DNA from: Staphylococcus argensis
GTDB taxonomy: Bacteria > Bacillota > Bacilli > Staphylococcales > Staphylococcaceae
Reading direction: 5' to 3'
NCBI RefSeq assembly: GCF_002902305.1
Contig: NZ_PPPX01000016.1
Location: 24,067-88,066 of the forward strand
Length of the DNA stretch: 64,000 nucleotides
A model generated the notes under the pieces. The model saw only the letters and a program-made list of their open reading frames with translations. It did no database searches and was not told the DNA's origin. The position numbers and the translations under genes were made by a program. Positions 53,340-62,292 of this stretch are shown piece by piece; position 1 is the first letter of the stretch; each line of letters begins with the position of its first letter.

Positions 53340-53394
53340 TAAAAGCCCACTCTTTCGCGCTTGCAACAATTAAGCGCTATAAGAACGGACTTTC
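53340..53394 (-). terminator. Terminator after buk
   Basis: On the minus strand AAAGTCCGTTCTTATAGCGC pairs imperfectly with GCGCGAAAGAGTGGGCTTTT, ending in TTTT. It lies 25 bp beyond the stop. Confidence 0.6.
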
Positions 53395-53418
53395 ATCTCT
53401 ATTTAAAATAGGATTGAT

Positions 53419-54480
53419 TCACTTATAATATTTCGGCGCCACTGTACCTTCGAGAACATCAAACACACCTGAAGCAAGTGCTTCCATTTCCATCTCACCT
53501 GCGTATACACTAACTGGTGCAATCCATTCCACGTATTGACGGATGCCCTCTGTAACTACGTTAGAATTAGCAATACCGCCAGTAAGAATAATTTGATCAA
53601 TCGGTGCTCCTTTGAAGGCCACTGCTCGCTCGCCGATTAATTTCGCCACTTGATAGGCCATCGCATCTAATATGCGTGTCACCTCTGTATCTTTACCATA
53701 TTGCTGGCTCAATTGTGTTAAATCATTCGTACCGAGTAACGACAATAGCCCCGTCTTTTTACTCAAGAAGTGATCCATCTCTTCGGGCGTCATATCATGA
53801 TCATAACCGTAGCGATATAACGCATCATTCGGAATTGAACCAGCACGTTCAGGACTGAAGGCACCTTCGCCCTCTAAGCCCTCATTCACATCGATGACTT
53901 TCCCGTGAACGTGCGCGCCTACCGTAATACCGCCACCCATATGTGCGACAATGACGTTGACATCTGGGTAGTCTTGACCAACTTGTGCAGCATATTTGCG
54001 TGCAACGCCTTTCTGATTCAATGCGTGAAAACGACTAATGCGCTCAACACCTTTAATACCCGTAATGCGAGCAATAGGCATCAACTCATCGGTCACAGGT
54101 GGATCAATCGTAAACACTGGAATATTGAATTTCTGGGCGAGTTGATACCCCATCATCCCACTTAAATTAGAGGCATGAATACCATACTTAAAGGCCTTAA
54201 GTTCATCATATAAGTGCGCATCTACATGATACACTCCGCCTTCAATTGGCTTCACTAATCCTCCACGACACGCGATTGCATCTACATCTTCAAAGTGATA
54301 ACCAGCTTCTTCAACCCTACGCTCTATCGTCGCTTGGCGTTTCGGTGCCTGCTCAGTCAATGGCAACTGTGTCACCGCTAACTCATGGGCAATCGTTTCA
54401 TTCACAACGCACTCACGATCCTCATATAAAGCGAATTTAGAGGTAGTACTTCCTAAATTTAAGACTAATACTAAGCGCAT
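53419..54480 (-). CDS. buk: Butyrate kinase
   Basis: A 353-residue ASKHA-fold acyl kinase converting (iso)butyryl phosphate and ADP to the acid and ATP. NLGSTTSKFALYED near the N-terminus is the adenosine/phosphate motif, followed by CRGGLVKPIEGGVY, SNLSGMMGYQLA, FHALNQKG, MGGGITVGAH and ILTGGIANS. It is 24 bp downstream of ptb on the same strand. No branched-chain keto-acid dehydrogenase genes follow, unlike the Bacillus bkd operon, so it may serve acyl-CoA overflow or short fatty-acid activation. Confidence 0.93.
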   Translation of the reverse strand: MRLVLVLNLGSTTSKFALYEDRECVVNETIAHELAVTQLPLTEQAPKRQATIERRVEEAGYHFEDVDAIACRGGLVKPIEGGVYHVDAHLYDELKAFKYGIHASNLSGMMGYQLAQKFNIPVFTIDPPVTDELMPIARITGIKGVERISRFHALNQKGVARKYAAQVGQDYPDVNVIVAHMGGGITVGAHVHGKVIDVNEGLEGEGAFSPERAGSIPNDALYRYGYDHDMTPEEMDHFLSKKTGLLSLLGTNDLTQLSQQYGKDTEVTRILDAMAYQVAKLIGERAVAFKGAPIDQIILTGGIANSNVVTEGIRQYVEWIAPVSVYAGEMEMEALASGVFDVLEGTVAPKYYK

Positions 54481-54504
54481 CTTCTCACACCTTTCTAACT
54501 TAAA

Positions 54505-55398
54505 TTACAGCAATTTCAAAGCAAGGACGACGGAATTGAATTTACTTTGGACGTCATCTGTACGTGACGTTAACACGATAGGGAACTTCGCTCCGACTAC
54601 TGTGCCAATCGTTTCAGCGCCGCCAAATTGCGTCAGTGATTTATACAGCACATTACCTACATCGAGTTGCGACACGATTAATGCATCTACATCGCCAGCA
54701 ACCTCGGATTGGATTCCTTTGCGTCGCGCATTCTCTTCACTCATCGCATTATCGAAAGCGAACGGACTGTCCACCTTAAGATGCGGCATAGAATGTTCAG
54801 TGAAATAATCTTTGATTTCTGCCGCTTCTACAGACGATGGTACACTCTTCGTCGCTTTTTCAATAGAAGATAGCAGACCTACTTTCAACTCTGTATAGCC
54901 CAGTTGTTGCGCAAAGGCATGCAGTTGTTTCACCATTTTAATTCTATCTTCAACAGACGGTGAGACGTTCAACGCAGGGTCCGTCATCAACAACGCTTTC
55001 TTGTAGCCCGAAATATCGAAACAGGCCACATGATTGAGAAAGCGTGCGTCTTGCATGAAATGTTTTCGTCGTAACACGAATTTCAAGATATCCGCTGTCA
55101 TAACATGCCCCTTCATCAAGATTTGCGTTTGACCCGCTTCAAGATGCGCTTCACACATCGCGTACATGTCGTCTTCGTTCTCTGCTTGATAGATATGTAA
55201 TCGCTGATCCACCTCATCTTCAAGCTGAAACTGCTGGATCAATTCTGACACATTTTCAGTATCGTAAATGGATATCTCAGCCTGCGTCTTGGTTAAAATG
55301 ACTCGAACGACCTCCATCATATGTGGATCATTCGCTTTAACTAAGGCAATATGTCCCGTTAACGTCTCTGGAGCATCCACCAATTCAGAATATAACAT
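54505..55398 (-). CDS. ptb: Phosphate butyryltransferase
   Basis: A 297-residue PTA_PTB-family acyltransferase, exchanging CoA for phosphate on butyryl or branched short acyl groups. Blocks typical of Ptb: ILMKGHVMTADILKFVL, ALLMTDPALNVSP, LSSIEKATKSVPSSVEA, VDSPFAFDNAMSEENARRKG, and DVGNVLYKSLTQFGGAETIG. AAGGAGTG precedes its ATG. The gene forms a unit with buk and lies 69 bp behind the HTH regulator gene on the same strand, so the regulator may be co-transcribed with and control both. Confidence 0.92.
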   Translation of the reverse strand: MLYSELVDAPETLTGHIALVKANDPHMMEVVRVILTKTQAEISIYDTENVSELIQQFQLEDEVDQRLHIYQAENEDDMYAMCEAHLEAGQTQILMKGHVMTADILKFVLRRKHFMQDARFLNHVACFDISGYKKALLMTDPALNVSPSVEDRIKMVKQLHAFAQQLGYTELKVGLLSSIEKATKSVPSSVEAAEIKDYFTEHSMPHLKVDSPFAFDNAMSEENARRKGIQSEVAGDVDALIVSQLDVGNVLYKSLTQFGGAETIGTVVGAKFPIVLTSRTDDVQSKFNSVVLALKLL

Positions 55399-55467
55399 CG
55401 CACTTCACTCCTTCTCCTGAACTTCTCTCTACATCGCCTTTCGACGTTTCACATGAAACAGTGACAT

Positions 55468-56316
55468 CTACTCGTCAGCTACTTTCTTCATTAATTTACG
55501 CAACTTCTCTTCCGTACCTGACTCATACACAGGCGTATAAATACTACAACGTAAATCAGCATCTCCTTGCACGCGCATCGATGTTAAATCGAATAACATC
55601 TTACCTGCTTTCACGTGTCGAAATTCAATCTGCATTTCAGGCGCTTTACTCACTTGGCTCTCTTGCCATAACGCCTTAAATTCTGGATACGTCTGACTCA
55701 TTTCTTCAATAAATTGGTTGTACCACTCATCGCCCAAATAGTGACCGTAATAAGAGCGGAAGATGGCGAGGAAACCTTTGACGAAATGATCCCAATTCGT
55801 CGCTAGTGCTTTAAACTCTTTCCGCGCAAAGAGTAAACGAATGAGATTACGCTCTTCTGCAGGAATTTGATTAAAGTCAATAAAGACGTGCGAAGCTGCC
55901 GCATTCCAGCCCACGATAAAGCAACGTCGGTCTGTCACAATACTTGGGCAATACGTCAGCTCATCTAATATATGTTTGAGCGAATGACTAATTTCAGGCT
56001 GTTGATCGTTCCAAACTTTAATCTCAGACGTCTTCTCATACGCCAAATCATATAAATAGTCTTTCTCATCTTGGTTCAAACGCAACGTCTTGGCTACCGC
56101 TTCAAGCACTTCGGGTGACACTTTAATGTCACGACCTTGTTCCAACCACGTGTACCACGTCGTACTTACCCCTGATAATCTCGCCACTTCTTCACGTCGT
56201 AATCCTGGAGTACGTCGACGATTCCCTGGAGGCAAGCCGATCGATTCTGGTTTAATTTGTGCGCGCTTGATCTTGAGAAACTCTGACAGTGTATTTAATC
56301 TTTTCTGATCATCCAT
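55468..56316 (-). CDS. HTH regulator with MmyB/MltR-type ligand-binding domain
   Basis: 282 residues. The N-terminal HTH (residues 12-75) has TPGLRREEVARLSGVSTTWYTWLEQGRDIKVSP, the distinctive start of the MmyB-like XRE group. The C-terminal PAS-like domain (residues 105-275) has YCPSIVTDRRCFIVGWNAAASHVF and LRLLFARKEF-type segments; related domains bind long-chain acyl ligands. It is divergent from a fabF-type gene and upstream of ptb-buk, so a role in sensing acyl chains is attractive but inferred. The divergent region carries several inverted repeats. Confidence 0.82.
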   Translation of the reverse strand: MDDQKRLNTLSEFLKIKRAQIKPESIGLPPGNRRRTPGLRREEVARLSGVSTTWYTWLEQGRDIKVSPEVLEAVAKTLRLNQDEKDYLYDLAYEKTSEIKVWNDQQPEISHSLKHILDELTYCPSIVTDRRCFIVGWNAAASHVFIDFNQIPAEERNLIRLLFARKEFKALATNWDHFVKGFLAIFRSYYGHYLGDEWYNQFIEEMSQTYPEFKALWQESQVSKAPEMQIEFRHVKAGKMLFDLTSMRVQGDADLRCSIYTPVYESGTEEKLRKLMKKVADE

Positions 56317-56356
56317 TTATGTATGCACCTCAATTGAAGCTCGCTGTGGTGATATT

Positions 56357-56450
56357 AAAAGTCATCGACATTTGACTTTTACCATTCGCTCACGCTGAGC
56401 CTATTACCTATTAGTAATTATACCATGATAAATCCAACTATTGTAATAGG
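56357..56450. promoter_or_regulatory. Inverted repeats in the regulator/fabF divergent region
   Basis: Three symmetrical motifs: AAAAGTCA (56357-56364) with TGACTTTT (56373-56380); ATTAC-N6-GTAAT within 56403-56418; and CCTATTAC (56400-56407) with GTAATAGG (56443-56450). At least one may be the operator of the divergent HTH regulator. Confidence 0.4.
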
Positions 56451-56501
56451 ATAGTATGCTTTTTACAATAATAATAAAAGAGTAATTTGGAGGAATAGGT
56501 T

Positions 56502-57743
56502 ATGGAAAGAGTTGTAATCACCGGCATGGGTGTGGTTTCTCCAGTAGGTAACGATTTAGATACGTTCTGGAATAATTTAATTGCCGGAAAGTCTGGAATC
56601 TCTGAAATAGATACGATGGATACTTCCAATCATAAAGTGAAATTCGGCGGCGTCGTTCGTGACTTTGATAGCGAAGCACTACTCGGTCGTAAAGCTGCAC
56701 GTCGCATGGACAAATTTGTGCAATTCGCTTTAGTTGCTGCTCAACAAGCATGGGATCAATCAGGACTCACTTCTGACAACATTGATTCCGCGCGCCTTGG
56801 TGCTTACGTTGGCTCAGGAATTGGTGGCTTTGAAACGCTATTCCAAAACTTCTTGAAATTACAAGAGAAAGGCCCTCGACGTGTAAGTCCAACGCTCGTG
56901 CCTTCTATGATGGCCAATGCCGCATCAGCACAAATCACAATTAAATTCGGAGCAATGGGACCTTCAATGGCGCCTGTTTCAGCGTGTGCGACAGGTAACC
57001 ACTCAATCGGTGAAGCTTTCCGTCTCATCCGCTCTGGTGAAGCTGATGCGATGTTCGCGGGTGGTACAGAATCAGCCATCAATGATATTTCACTCGCAAG
57101 TTTCGGTAATGCCCGTGCATTATCTACTCGTAACGATGACCCACAAGGTGCAAGTCGTCCATTCGATGTGGATCGCGACGGTTTCGTCATCGCTGAAGGT
57201 GCCGGCATTCTTATCCTAGAATCCCTTTCTCATGCGAAAGCACGTGGTGCGAATATCCTTGCAGAAATGGTCGGTTACGGTGCAAGCTCAGATGCATATC
57301 ATATGGTCGCAACACATCCTGAAGGCGAAGGGGCTTACCTTGCAATGAAAGCAGCATTCAGAAGTGCGAATCTCGATCCATCCGAAGTCGATGTCGTTAA
57401 CGCGCATGCGACAAGCACACCTGTAGGCGACGTATCCGAAACGAAAGCCTTGAAACAACTCTTAGGCGATCATGCATACAACTTACCAATTACTGCCAAC
57501 AAATCTATGTTTGGCCACATGCTCGGTGCTGCAGGTGGCGCAGAAGCCATCTCTCTTGCGATGAGTATTCAGAACGATATCGTCCCTCCAACAATCAACT
57601 TGGAGAACCAAGATCCTGAGTGTGATTTAGATTACGTAGCAAACGAAGCCCGTGAATTGCCACTTCGCGTAGGTATTTCCAACTCATTTGGTTTCGGCGG
57701 TCACAACGCTGCGCTAATCTTTAAAAAGTACGAAGATGATTAA
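56502..57743 (+). CDS. fabF: 3-oxoacyl-[acyl-carrier-protein] synthase II paralogue (FabF family)
   Basis: A 413-residue KAS II. Catalytic triad Cys162 (VSACATGNHSIG), His302 (VNAHATSTPVGD) and His339 (NKSMFGHMLGAAGG), with Lys334, all in place. The usual NAHGTST is NAHATST here, a mild change. The enzyme extends acyl-ACP by two carbons in type II fatty-acid synthesis. It is not next to fabH, where the main staphylococcal fabF lies, so it is probably either a second copy or a relocated one. GGAGGAA ribosome binding site. Adjacent to the divergent ligand-binding regulator. Confidence 0.88.
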   Translation: MERVVITGMGVVSPVGNDLDTFWNNLIAGKSGISEIDTMDTSNHKVKFGGVVRDFDSEALLGRKAARRMDKFVQFALVAAQQAWDQSGLTSDNIDSARLGAYVGSGIGGFETLFQNFLKLQEKGPRRVSPTLVPSMMANAASAQITIKFGAMGPSMAPVSACATGNHSIGEAFRLIRSGEADAMFAGGTESAINDISLASFGNARALSTRNDDPQGASRPFDVDRDGFVIAEGAGILILESLSHAKARGANILAEMVGYGASSDAYHMVATHPEGEGAYLAMKAAFRSANLDPSEVDVVNAHATSTPVGDVSETKALKQLLGDHAYNLPITANKSMFGHMLGAAGGAEAISLAMSIQNDIVPPTINLENQDPECDLDYVANEARELPLRVGISNSFGFGGHNAALIFKKYEDD

Positions 57744-57894
57744 TCTATAAAGATTATTCAAGTCACACCTATTATCGAAATGACGACACGTATGGAACAT
57801 CATTAAAAAATTACAATAAGAACAAGCAATAGATATGAAGTACTTTCATTTAAAGAGAACTTAATTGCTGATAAAGATATTAACAAATACTTGT

Positions 57895-57996
57895 CGCAGT
57901 AGCTGTCTGTACTTTAGATAACTCACGCTTTCTCAAATACGAGTCAGGCATGCGGGGGTGAGACTACGAAATCAAATCGATTTCTGTCTCGCTCCC
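57895..57996 (+). repeat. Intergenic B module without A core
   Basis: CGCAGTAGCTGTCTGTAC (57895 on), a variable hairpin, then a stem GGTGAGAC/GTCTCGCTCC around ACGAAATC-AAATC-GATTTC. It matches the B modules of copies 3 and 5 with compensatory stem changes. It lies in the 395-bp gap between fabF and the MFS gene; the remaining sequence shows nothing. Confidence 0.75.
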
Positions 57997-58138
57997 TTCT
58001 TTTGTTGCACTCACTTCGCAAGAGGCTACTTATACTTTTAAAAAAGCTGGCAGTCAAAAGCAGATAGCTTAAAATCATGTCTTGCTATGCTACAATATAA
58101 TTATTTAAAGTAACTATTGAAATAAAAGAGGGATAATC

Positions 58139-59341
58139 ATGCGCGACGTCCGTCCAGGAGAAATCCAAAAAGGATCAAAAGAATATACTAATATCATCAT
58201 CGCTCTGTTTATCGCAGGATTCACGATTTTCTCAATCTTATATAGTGTACAACCACTCATTCCTGCATTCTCTAGACATTTCCACGTTAATGAAACTTGG
58301 GCGAGTATACCGCTCTCAATTGCGACGCTCACACTCGCGGTTGCGATGTTATTCTTCGGAGCAATCTCGGAAGTCGTAGGTCGGAAACCGATCATGTTCT
58401 TCTCCGTCATCTCGGTGTCACTACTTGCTATAGTGCAACCGTTTATCGACAACTTTAATGTGTTCCTAGCACTCCGTTTCATCCAAGGTATTTGTCTCGC
58501 AGGTCTCCCTTCTATCGCGATGGCATACATCGGTGAGGAGATATCAGAAATCAGCTTACCTCAAGCGATGGGAACTTACATTAGCGGGAATGCGTTCGGC
58601 GGTGCTTTCGGACGCGTCTTCACTGGTTTTATTGCCAGTCTATTCGGCTACAAAGTGGGAATGATTGCAGTCGGGGTCATTAGTTTAGTTGCTGCAGTGC
58701 TGTTTATCTTTCTCTTGCCAAGTTCACGCAACTTTACGAAACAGCGCTTCCACCTCGGCGAACTCTTACGCAGCTATGGCCAACATTTACGTAATCCACG
58801 TTTGCTCAAGCCCTTTATGTTAGGGTTCTTACTCTTAGGATGTAACGTAGCCGCATTCAACTACATTAGTTTCGAACTCGAATCTGCGCCTTATCACGTA
58901 CACAAAGGGTTAATCAGTTTCATCTATCTGCTCTTCTTACTCGGCATGTTATCTTCCATGTTGAACGCCAAGCTACGTGCGAAACTAGGTACTTTGCGTG
59001 CATTGAAGTTGAGCTTGATCGCACTGATGGTTGGAATTTGGATTACCCTTCTTCCGTTCATTATTTTTAAAATACTTGGGCTCGCCTTCACGATTTATGC
59101 ATTCTTTAGCGGTCATGCGATCGCGAGTGCTGTCGTTGCGAGTCGTGCAGAACATCATAAAGCACAGGCCTCAAGTCTTTATCTGCTGTTCTATTACATC
59201 GGCTCTTCCGTGGGTGGTACGCTCGCCGGTTATTTCTACGGTCTCATCCACTGGCCAGGTGTCGCACTCATGATAACGATCTTTATGGTCATCGGTTTAG
59301 TGATTGCTATGACGATTCGTAAAAGTAAAGATATACGGTAA
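58139..59341 (+). CDS. MFS transporter (YnfM/AraJ-like)
   Basis: A 400-residue twelve-helix major facilitator. FTIFSILYSVQPLIPAFSRHF in helix 1, FFGAISEVVGRKPIMFFSV as motif A and RFIQGICLAGLPSIAMAYIGEEI are typical of the drug:H+ antiporter-1 subgroup including YnfM. Substrate unknown; probably export of a small compound. There is no regulator next to it. It begins 390 bp after fabF with a repeat module in between, so it is likely transcribed alone. Confidence 0.82.
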   Translation: MRDVRPGEIQKGSKEYTNIIIALFIAGFTIFSILYSVQPLIPAFSRHFHVNETWASIPLSIATLTLAVAMLFFGAISEVVGRKPIMFFSVISVSLLAIVQPFIDNFNVFLALRFIQGICLAGLPSIAMAYIGEEISEISLPQAMGTYISGNAFGGAFGRVFTGFIASLFGYKVGMIAVGVISLVAAVLFIFLLPSSRNFTKQRFHLGELLRSYGQHLRNPRLLKPFMLGFLLLGCNVAAFNYISFELESAPYHVHKGLISFIYLLFLLGMLSSMLNAKLRAKLGTLRALKLSLIALMVGIWITLLPFIIFKILGLAFTIYAFFSGHAIASAVVASRAEHHKAQASSLYLLFYYIGSSVGGTLAGYFYGLIHWPGVALMITIFMVIGLVIAMTIRKSKDIR

Positions 59342-59389
59342 GAGAAGAAATTAACTACTTAATTCATTCGAAAACCAAATTATTTTTAA

Positions 59390-59503
59390 TGTAGTTCCTC
59401 TCCCTTGCTTATGGGACCACACTCAACTAATTCTTGCCGCTATTTTAGCTCCAAGAATGGATTTTCGTTGTGGTCTATATCCATCAAGCGTGTCGAGGCT
59501 ACA
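59390..59503 (-). repeat. Intergenic element with structured A core (copy 9)
   Basis: Ends TGTAGTTCCTC (59390-59400) and GAGGCTACA (59495-59503) are imperfect inverted repeats. On the minus strand the stem GACCACA/TGTGGTC (59469-59475 with 59415-59421) encloses GAAAATCCA, an inner hairpin TTCTTG/CAAGAA, and TTAGTTGAG. The rest of 59342-59728 is AT-rich without a gene. Confidence 0.8.
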
Positions 59504-59728
59504 TAAAAAAATGAATTCAGCAATTTTCTAAATCATGTCTTTCATCATCATACTTTATTCTGTTTAATATTATGGATCTGTCCTAATATTAACGAACACT
59601 TTAGGAATGTATTAATAATAATTATTAATTTATGATAAATTAAATATGTAATGAGTATTTATAAATAGTACATTTTAGAATTATGCACACAACTAAATAT
59701 AAGGAAGACGTTCTACTAGAAAGGTTCG

Positions 59729-59932
59729 ATGAGGTTGCATGCAGAGAAGATAATGAACGTTTACGTGCTAATCATGTTGGTTTTAGTATTTTTTATGCAT
59801 AGACTTTTAATTTATTCTCTAAGTGGCGATATTTTTGACCTGTATTTTCTTATACACTTAGCAGGCATAATGGGTTTTATCACCACTATGATTTATTTTA
59901 GATACCTAAATATTATTAAAAGCATATGGTGA
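59729..59932 (+). CDS. Small membrane protein
   Basis: Unrecognised 67-residue protein (or 59 residues from ATG 59753). Two hydrophobic segments, VYVLIMLVLVFFMHRLLIYSL and FLIHLAGIMGFITTMIYF, and a short basic end. The ATG at 59729 follows AGAAAGG, and a good terminator lies behind the stop, which supports real expression. No relatives recognised. Confidence 0.5.
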   Translation: MRLHAEKIMNVYVLIMLVLVFFMHRLLIYSLSGDIFDLYFLIHLAGIMGFITTMIYFRYLNIIKSIW

Positions 59933-59966
59933 TCATCATAACCAGAGAAATCTAACTCAATCCCCC

Positions 59967-60012
59967 AGCACTAAGATGTTTTCTTAATTAAAACATCTTG
60001 GTGCTATTTTTA
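59967..60012 (+). terminator. Terminator after the small membrane-protein gene
   Basis: AGCACTAAGATGTTTT (59967-59982) pairs with AAAACATCTTGGTGCT (59990-60005), followed by ATTTTTAATTT. Confidence 0.85.
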
Positions 60013-60072
60013 ATTTCCCTAATAAGCACTTTCGCCTTACTCAACATTTTCAACAATCTCCTCAAACACAAA

Positions 60073-60110
60073 ACGACCCGCCCCAAAGCTACCCTAACTT
60101 TGGAACGAGT
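60073..60110 (-). terminator. Terminator after rbsK
   Basis: On the minus strand GACTCGTTCCAAAG pairs, with G-U wobbles, to CTTTGGGGCGGGTC, followed by GTTTTG. Confidence 0.65.
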
Positions 60111-60126
60111 CATTTCAATCTACCGA

Positions 60127-61035
60127 TTAATCTATATCACTCGCATGCGGAATCGCGGCTTGTGCCCCAGCACGTTGCACTGTTAACGAGCCCGCTTTAT
60201 TCGCATAATCAATCGCATCACTTAAATTGCTCATATCAGATGCTAAATGACTTACAAGCGCACCGATAAACGTGTCGCCTGCTGCCGTCGTATCTACTGC
60301 TTTAACAGGATAAGCTGGAAGTTGTTCAGATCCAGCATCCGTAGAATAGAAAGTACCGTGCTCTCCTAATGTAATCAAGACAGTGTGAATACCTAAATCG
60401 TGGAAATACGCTGTGCTCTCACGCATGGAGGATTCATCCGTCACGGGCACACCTGAGAGCGTTTCAGCTTCAGACTCATTTGGTACGATAATATCGATGA
60501 GTTGAAGCAATTCATCAGGCAACGCTTTCGCCGGCGCTGGATTTAATAACGTCGTTACACCATGTGCTCGCGCCATTTTAAACGCAGCAGTGATCGCCGG
60601 AATGGGCACCTCAAGTTGCGCCACGATAAAGTCTGCTTCCGCAATCGTCTGCTCAGCTCGCGCAACATCCGCTTCATCAATCGTCATGTTCGCGCCGCCA
60701 TAGACGTAAATCGTGTTCTGACCTTGCGCATCCACCGTGATAAATGCCTGACCTGTATGCGCTTGCTCGGTTTCAACCACATAAGATGTATCGATGCCGG
60801 CCGCTTCAAAGTCTTTAAACATAAAGTCTGCAATACCTTCCGTACCTACCTTCGAGATAAAGGTCGTTTCCGCGCCTAAGCGTGCTGTCGCTATCGCTTG
60901 ATTTGCACCTTTACCTCCGCCATATGCTTTCTGTGCTTCTTCAACATGCAACGTTTCGCCAGGTTTCGCATAGCGTTCTACCGTCAAGAACTGGTCCACA
61001 TTCGTCGAACCTAAGACGACCACTTTGTTTGTCAT
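60127..61035 (-). CDS. rbsK: Ribokinase
   Basis: A 302-residue PfkB-family kinase phosphorylating D-ribose. The substrate motif GGGKGANQAIATARLGA (39-55), LNPAPAK, PNESEAETL and the anion-hole AVDTTAAGDTFIGAL with catalytic Asp254 are intact. ATG at 61035 follows GGAGGGAT. It is 66 bp downstream of the RbsU-type transporter gene on the same strand. In many staphylococci rbsD (ribose mutarotase) lies between the two; it is absent here. Ribose-5-phosphate enters the pentose phosphate pathway. Confidence 0.92.
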   Translation of the reverse strand: MTNKVVVLGSTNVDQFLTVERYAKPGETLHVEEAQKAYGGGKGANQAIATARLGAETTFISKVGTEGIADFMFKDFEAAGIDTSYVVETEQAHTGQAFITVDAQGQNTIYVYGGANMTIDEADVARAEQTIAEADFIVAQLEVPIPAITAAFKMARAHGVTTLLNPAPAKALPDELLQLIDIIVPNESEAETLSGVPVTDESSMRESTAYFHDLGIHTVLITLGEHGTFYSTDAGSEQLPAYPVKAVDTTAAGDTFIGALVSHLASDMSNLSDAIDYANKAGSLTVQRAGAQAAIPHASDID

Positions 61036-61101
61036 ATCTATCCCTCCATCGTCATCCAAGCTTACTTGATTACCTCTACTTTAACACATTTTACTCTGCG
61101 A

Positions 61102-61983
61102 TTACTTGATGAAGACTGTCACAGCAGCTGCGACAACGATGAGGACGAGACCGATCACCGTCACGATCATCTCTTTTCCAGTCTTACGTTGATTCAACAT
61201 GTAAATACCTGAAAGTGTTGCGAGAACGACTGACGTTTGTGACAAGATGAACCCGGTTGCTAGTCCATTCATTTCTTTCTGAGCTGAGATGAGATAGGTT
61301 AACGCACCAAAGGCGAAGAAGAATCCTGAAATGATTTGAAGCCATGTGACTTTCTCTTTGAATGGATTCCCTTTCTTCATCGTGATGAGTCCATAAATGA
61401 CTGCCACTAATACCATGCCGATTGCTTGTGGTAAAAAGGCTGTCTGACCGCCTACTGATGAAGCTTGTGGCGCTGCAGAATAAGCCCAGTAACCAATTTC
61501 ACCAATTAATAATAAAATGACTGCCGTACGGAGATTTTTACTATTAGCTGCTTGACCATTCTCACTCCAAACGGTCATCCAAGCACCAATGAGGATGACG
61601 AATAAAGCGATAAAGCCAATAATCTTGTGAGATACGCCTGGCCAATCACCTAGAGCAATTACACCCCAAAGTGATGCACCAAGGAGCTGGAATGCAGTCG
61701 TAATCGGCATCGCACGAGATGAACCGATATATTCAAAGGATTTGAAAGTAATAATCTGTCCAAAGCCCCAACCTGCACCAGATATAATTGATAAGACTAA
61801 ATCCATACCCGTTGGAAAGCCATTGGATGAGAACGCCGCAAATACTGCCGCGAAGATGAGCGTACCAATCGTTGCGCCGATAATTTGATTGACGGGACGA
61901 CCGCCAAATTTAGATGCCACCGTTGGGAAGAGCCCCCAACCGAGTAAAGGTCCGAGACCTATAAGTATAGCTACAATTTCCAA
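61102..61983 (-). CDS. rbsU: RbsU/GlcU-family sugar uptake protein
   Basis: A 293-residue GRP (glucose/ribose porter) family protein with ten membrane segments. MEIVAILIGLGPLLGWGLFP, the FGGRPVNQIIGATIGT block and IGSSRAMPITTAFQLLG are characteristic. Neighbouring rbsK assigns ribose as the likely substrate (RbsU). It is the first gene of the unit. A CGTTTGAAACG palindrome about 50 bp upstream could be a LacI-type operator. Confidence 0.87.
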   Translation of the reverse strand: MEIVAILIGLGPLLGWGLFPTVASKFGGRPVNQIIGATIGTLIFAAVFAAFSSNGFPTGMDLVLSIISGAGWGFGQIITFKSFEYIGSSRAMPITTAFQLLGASLWGVIALGDWPGVSHKIIGFIALFVILIGAWMTVWSENGQAANSKNLRTAVILLLIGEIGYWAYSAAPQASSVGGQTAFLPQAIGMVLVAVIYGLITMKKGNPFKEKVTWLQIISGFFFAFGALTYLISAQKEMNGLATGFILSQTSVVLATLSGIYMLNQRKTGKEMIVTVIGLVLIVVAAAVTVFIK

Positions 61984-62033
61984 ATCTTACACCTCTATCA
62001 TTAAATTTATTTATATCTCGTAAATGACATAAG

Positions 62034-62044
62034 CGTTTGAAACG
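62034..62044. promoter_or_regulatory. CGTTTGAAACG palindrome upstream of rbsU
   Basis: An 11-bp symmetrical motif resembling LacI/GalR-family half-sites, about 50 bp before the rbsU start, so a possible RbsR or CcpA site. No regulator gene is nearby. The remaining 61984-62292 gap holds only the promoters of the two divergent units. Confidence 0.3.
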
Positions 62045-62292
62045 TGAGTGCGATGTATCTGTCGTCACATCTATTCTTAGGTGACATCGTGCTCCACGTG
62101 CCATTTCAGTTTCCCCTCACTGTATTTTATCACGGAGATTTATTCTTTAGAAAACACTTCACCTTGTATCAGTGGGACATTTTAAGCGCAAGTCCAAGGA
62201 GAGTAAAAGTAAATATAAAGTAGAATTATTAATAATTCAAAAGTACGTTATATGAACAATCTGATAAACTGAAGTCAAAGGGGGGATGTGAG

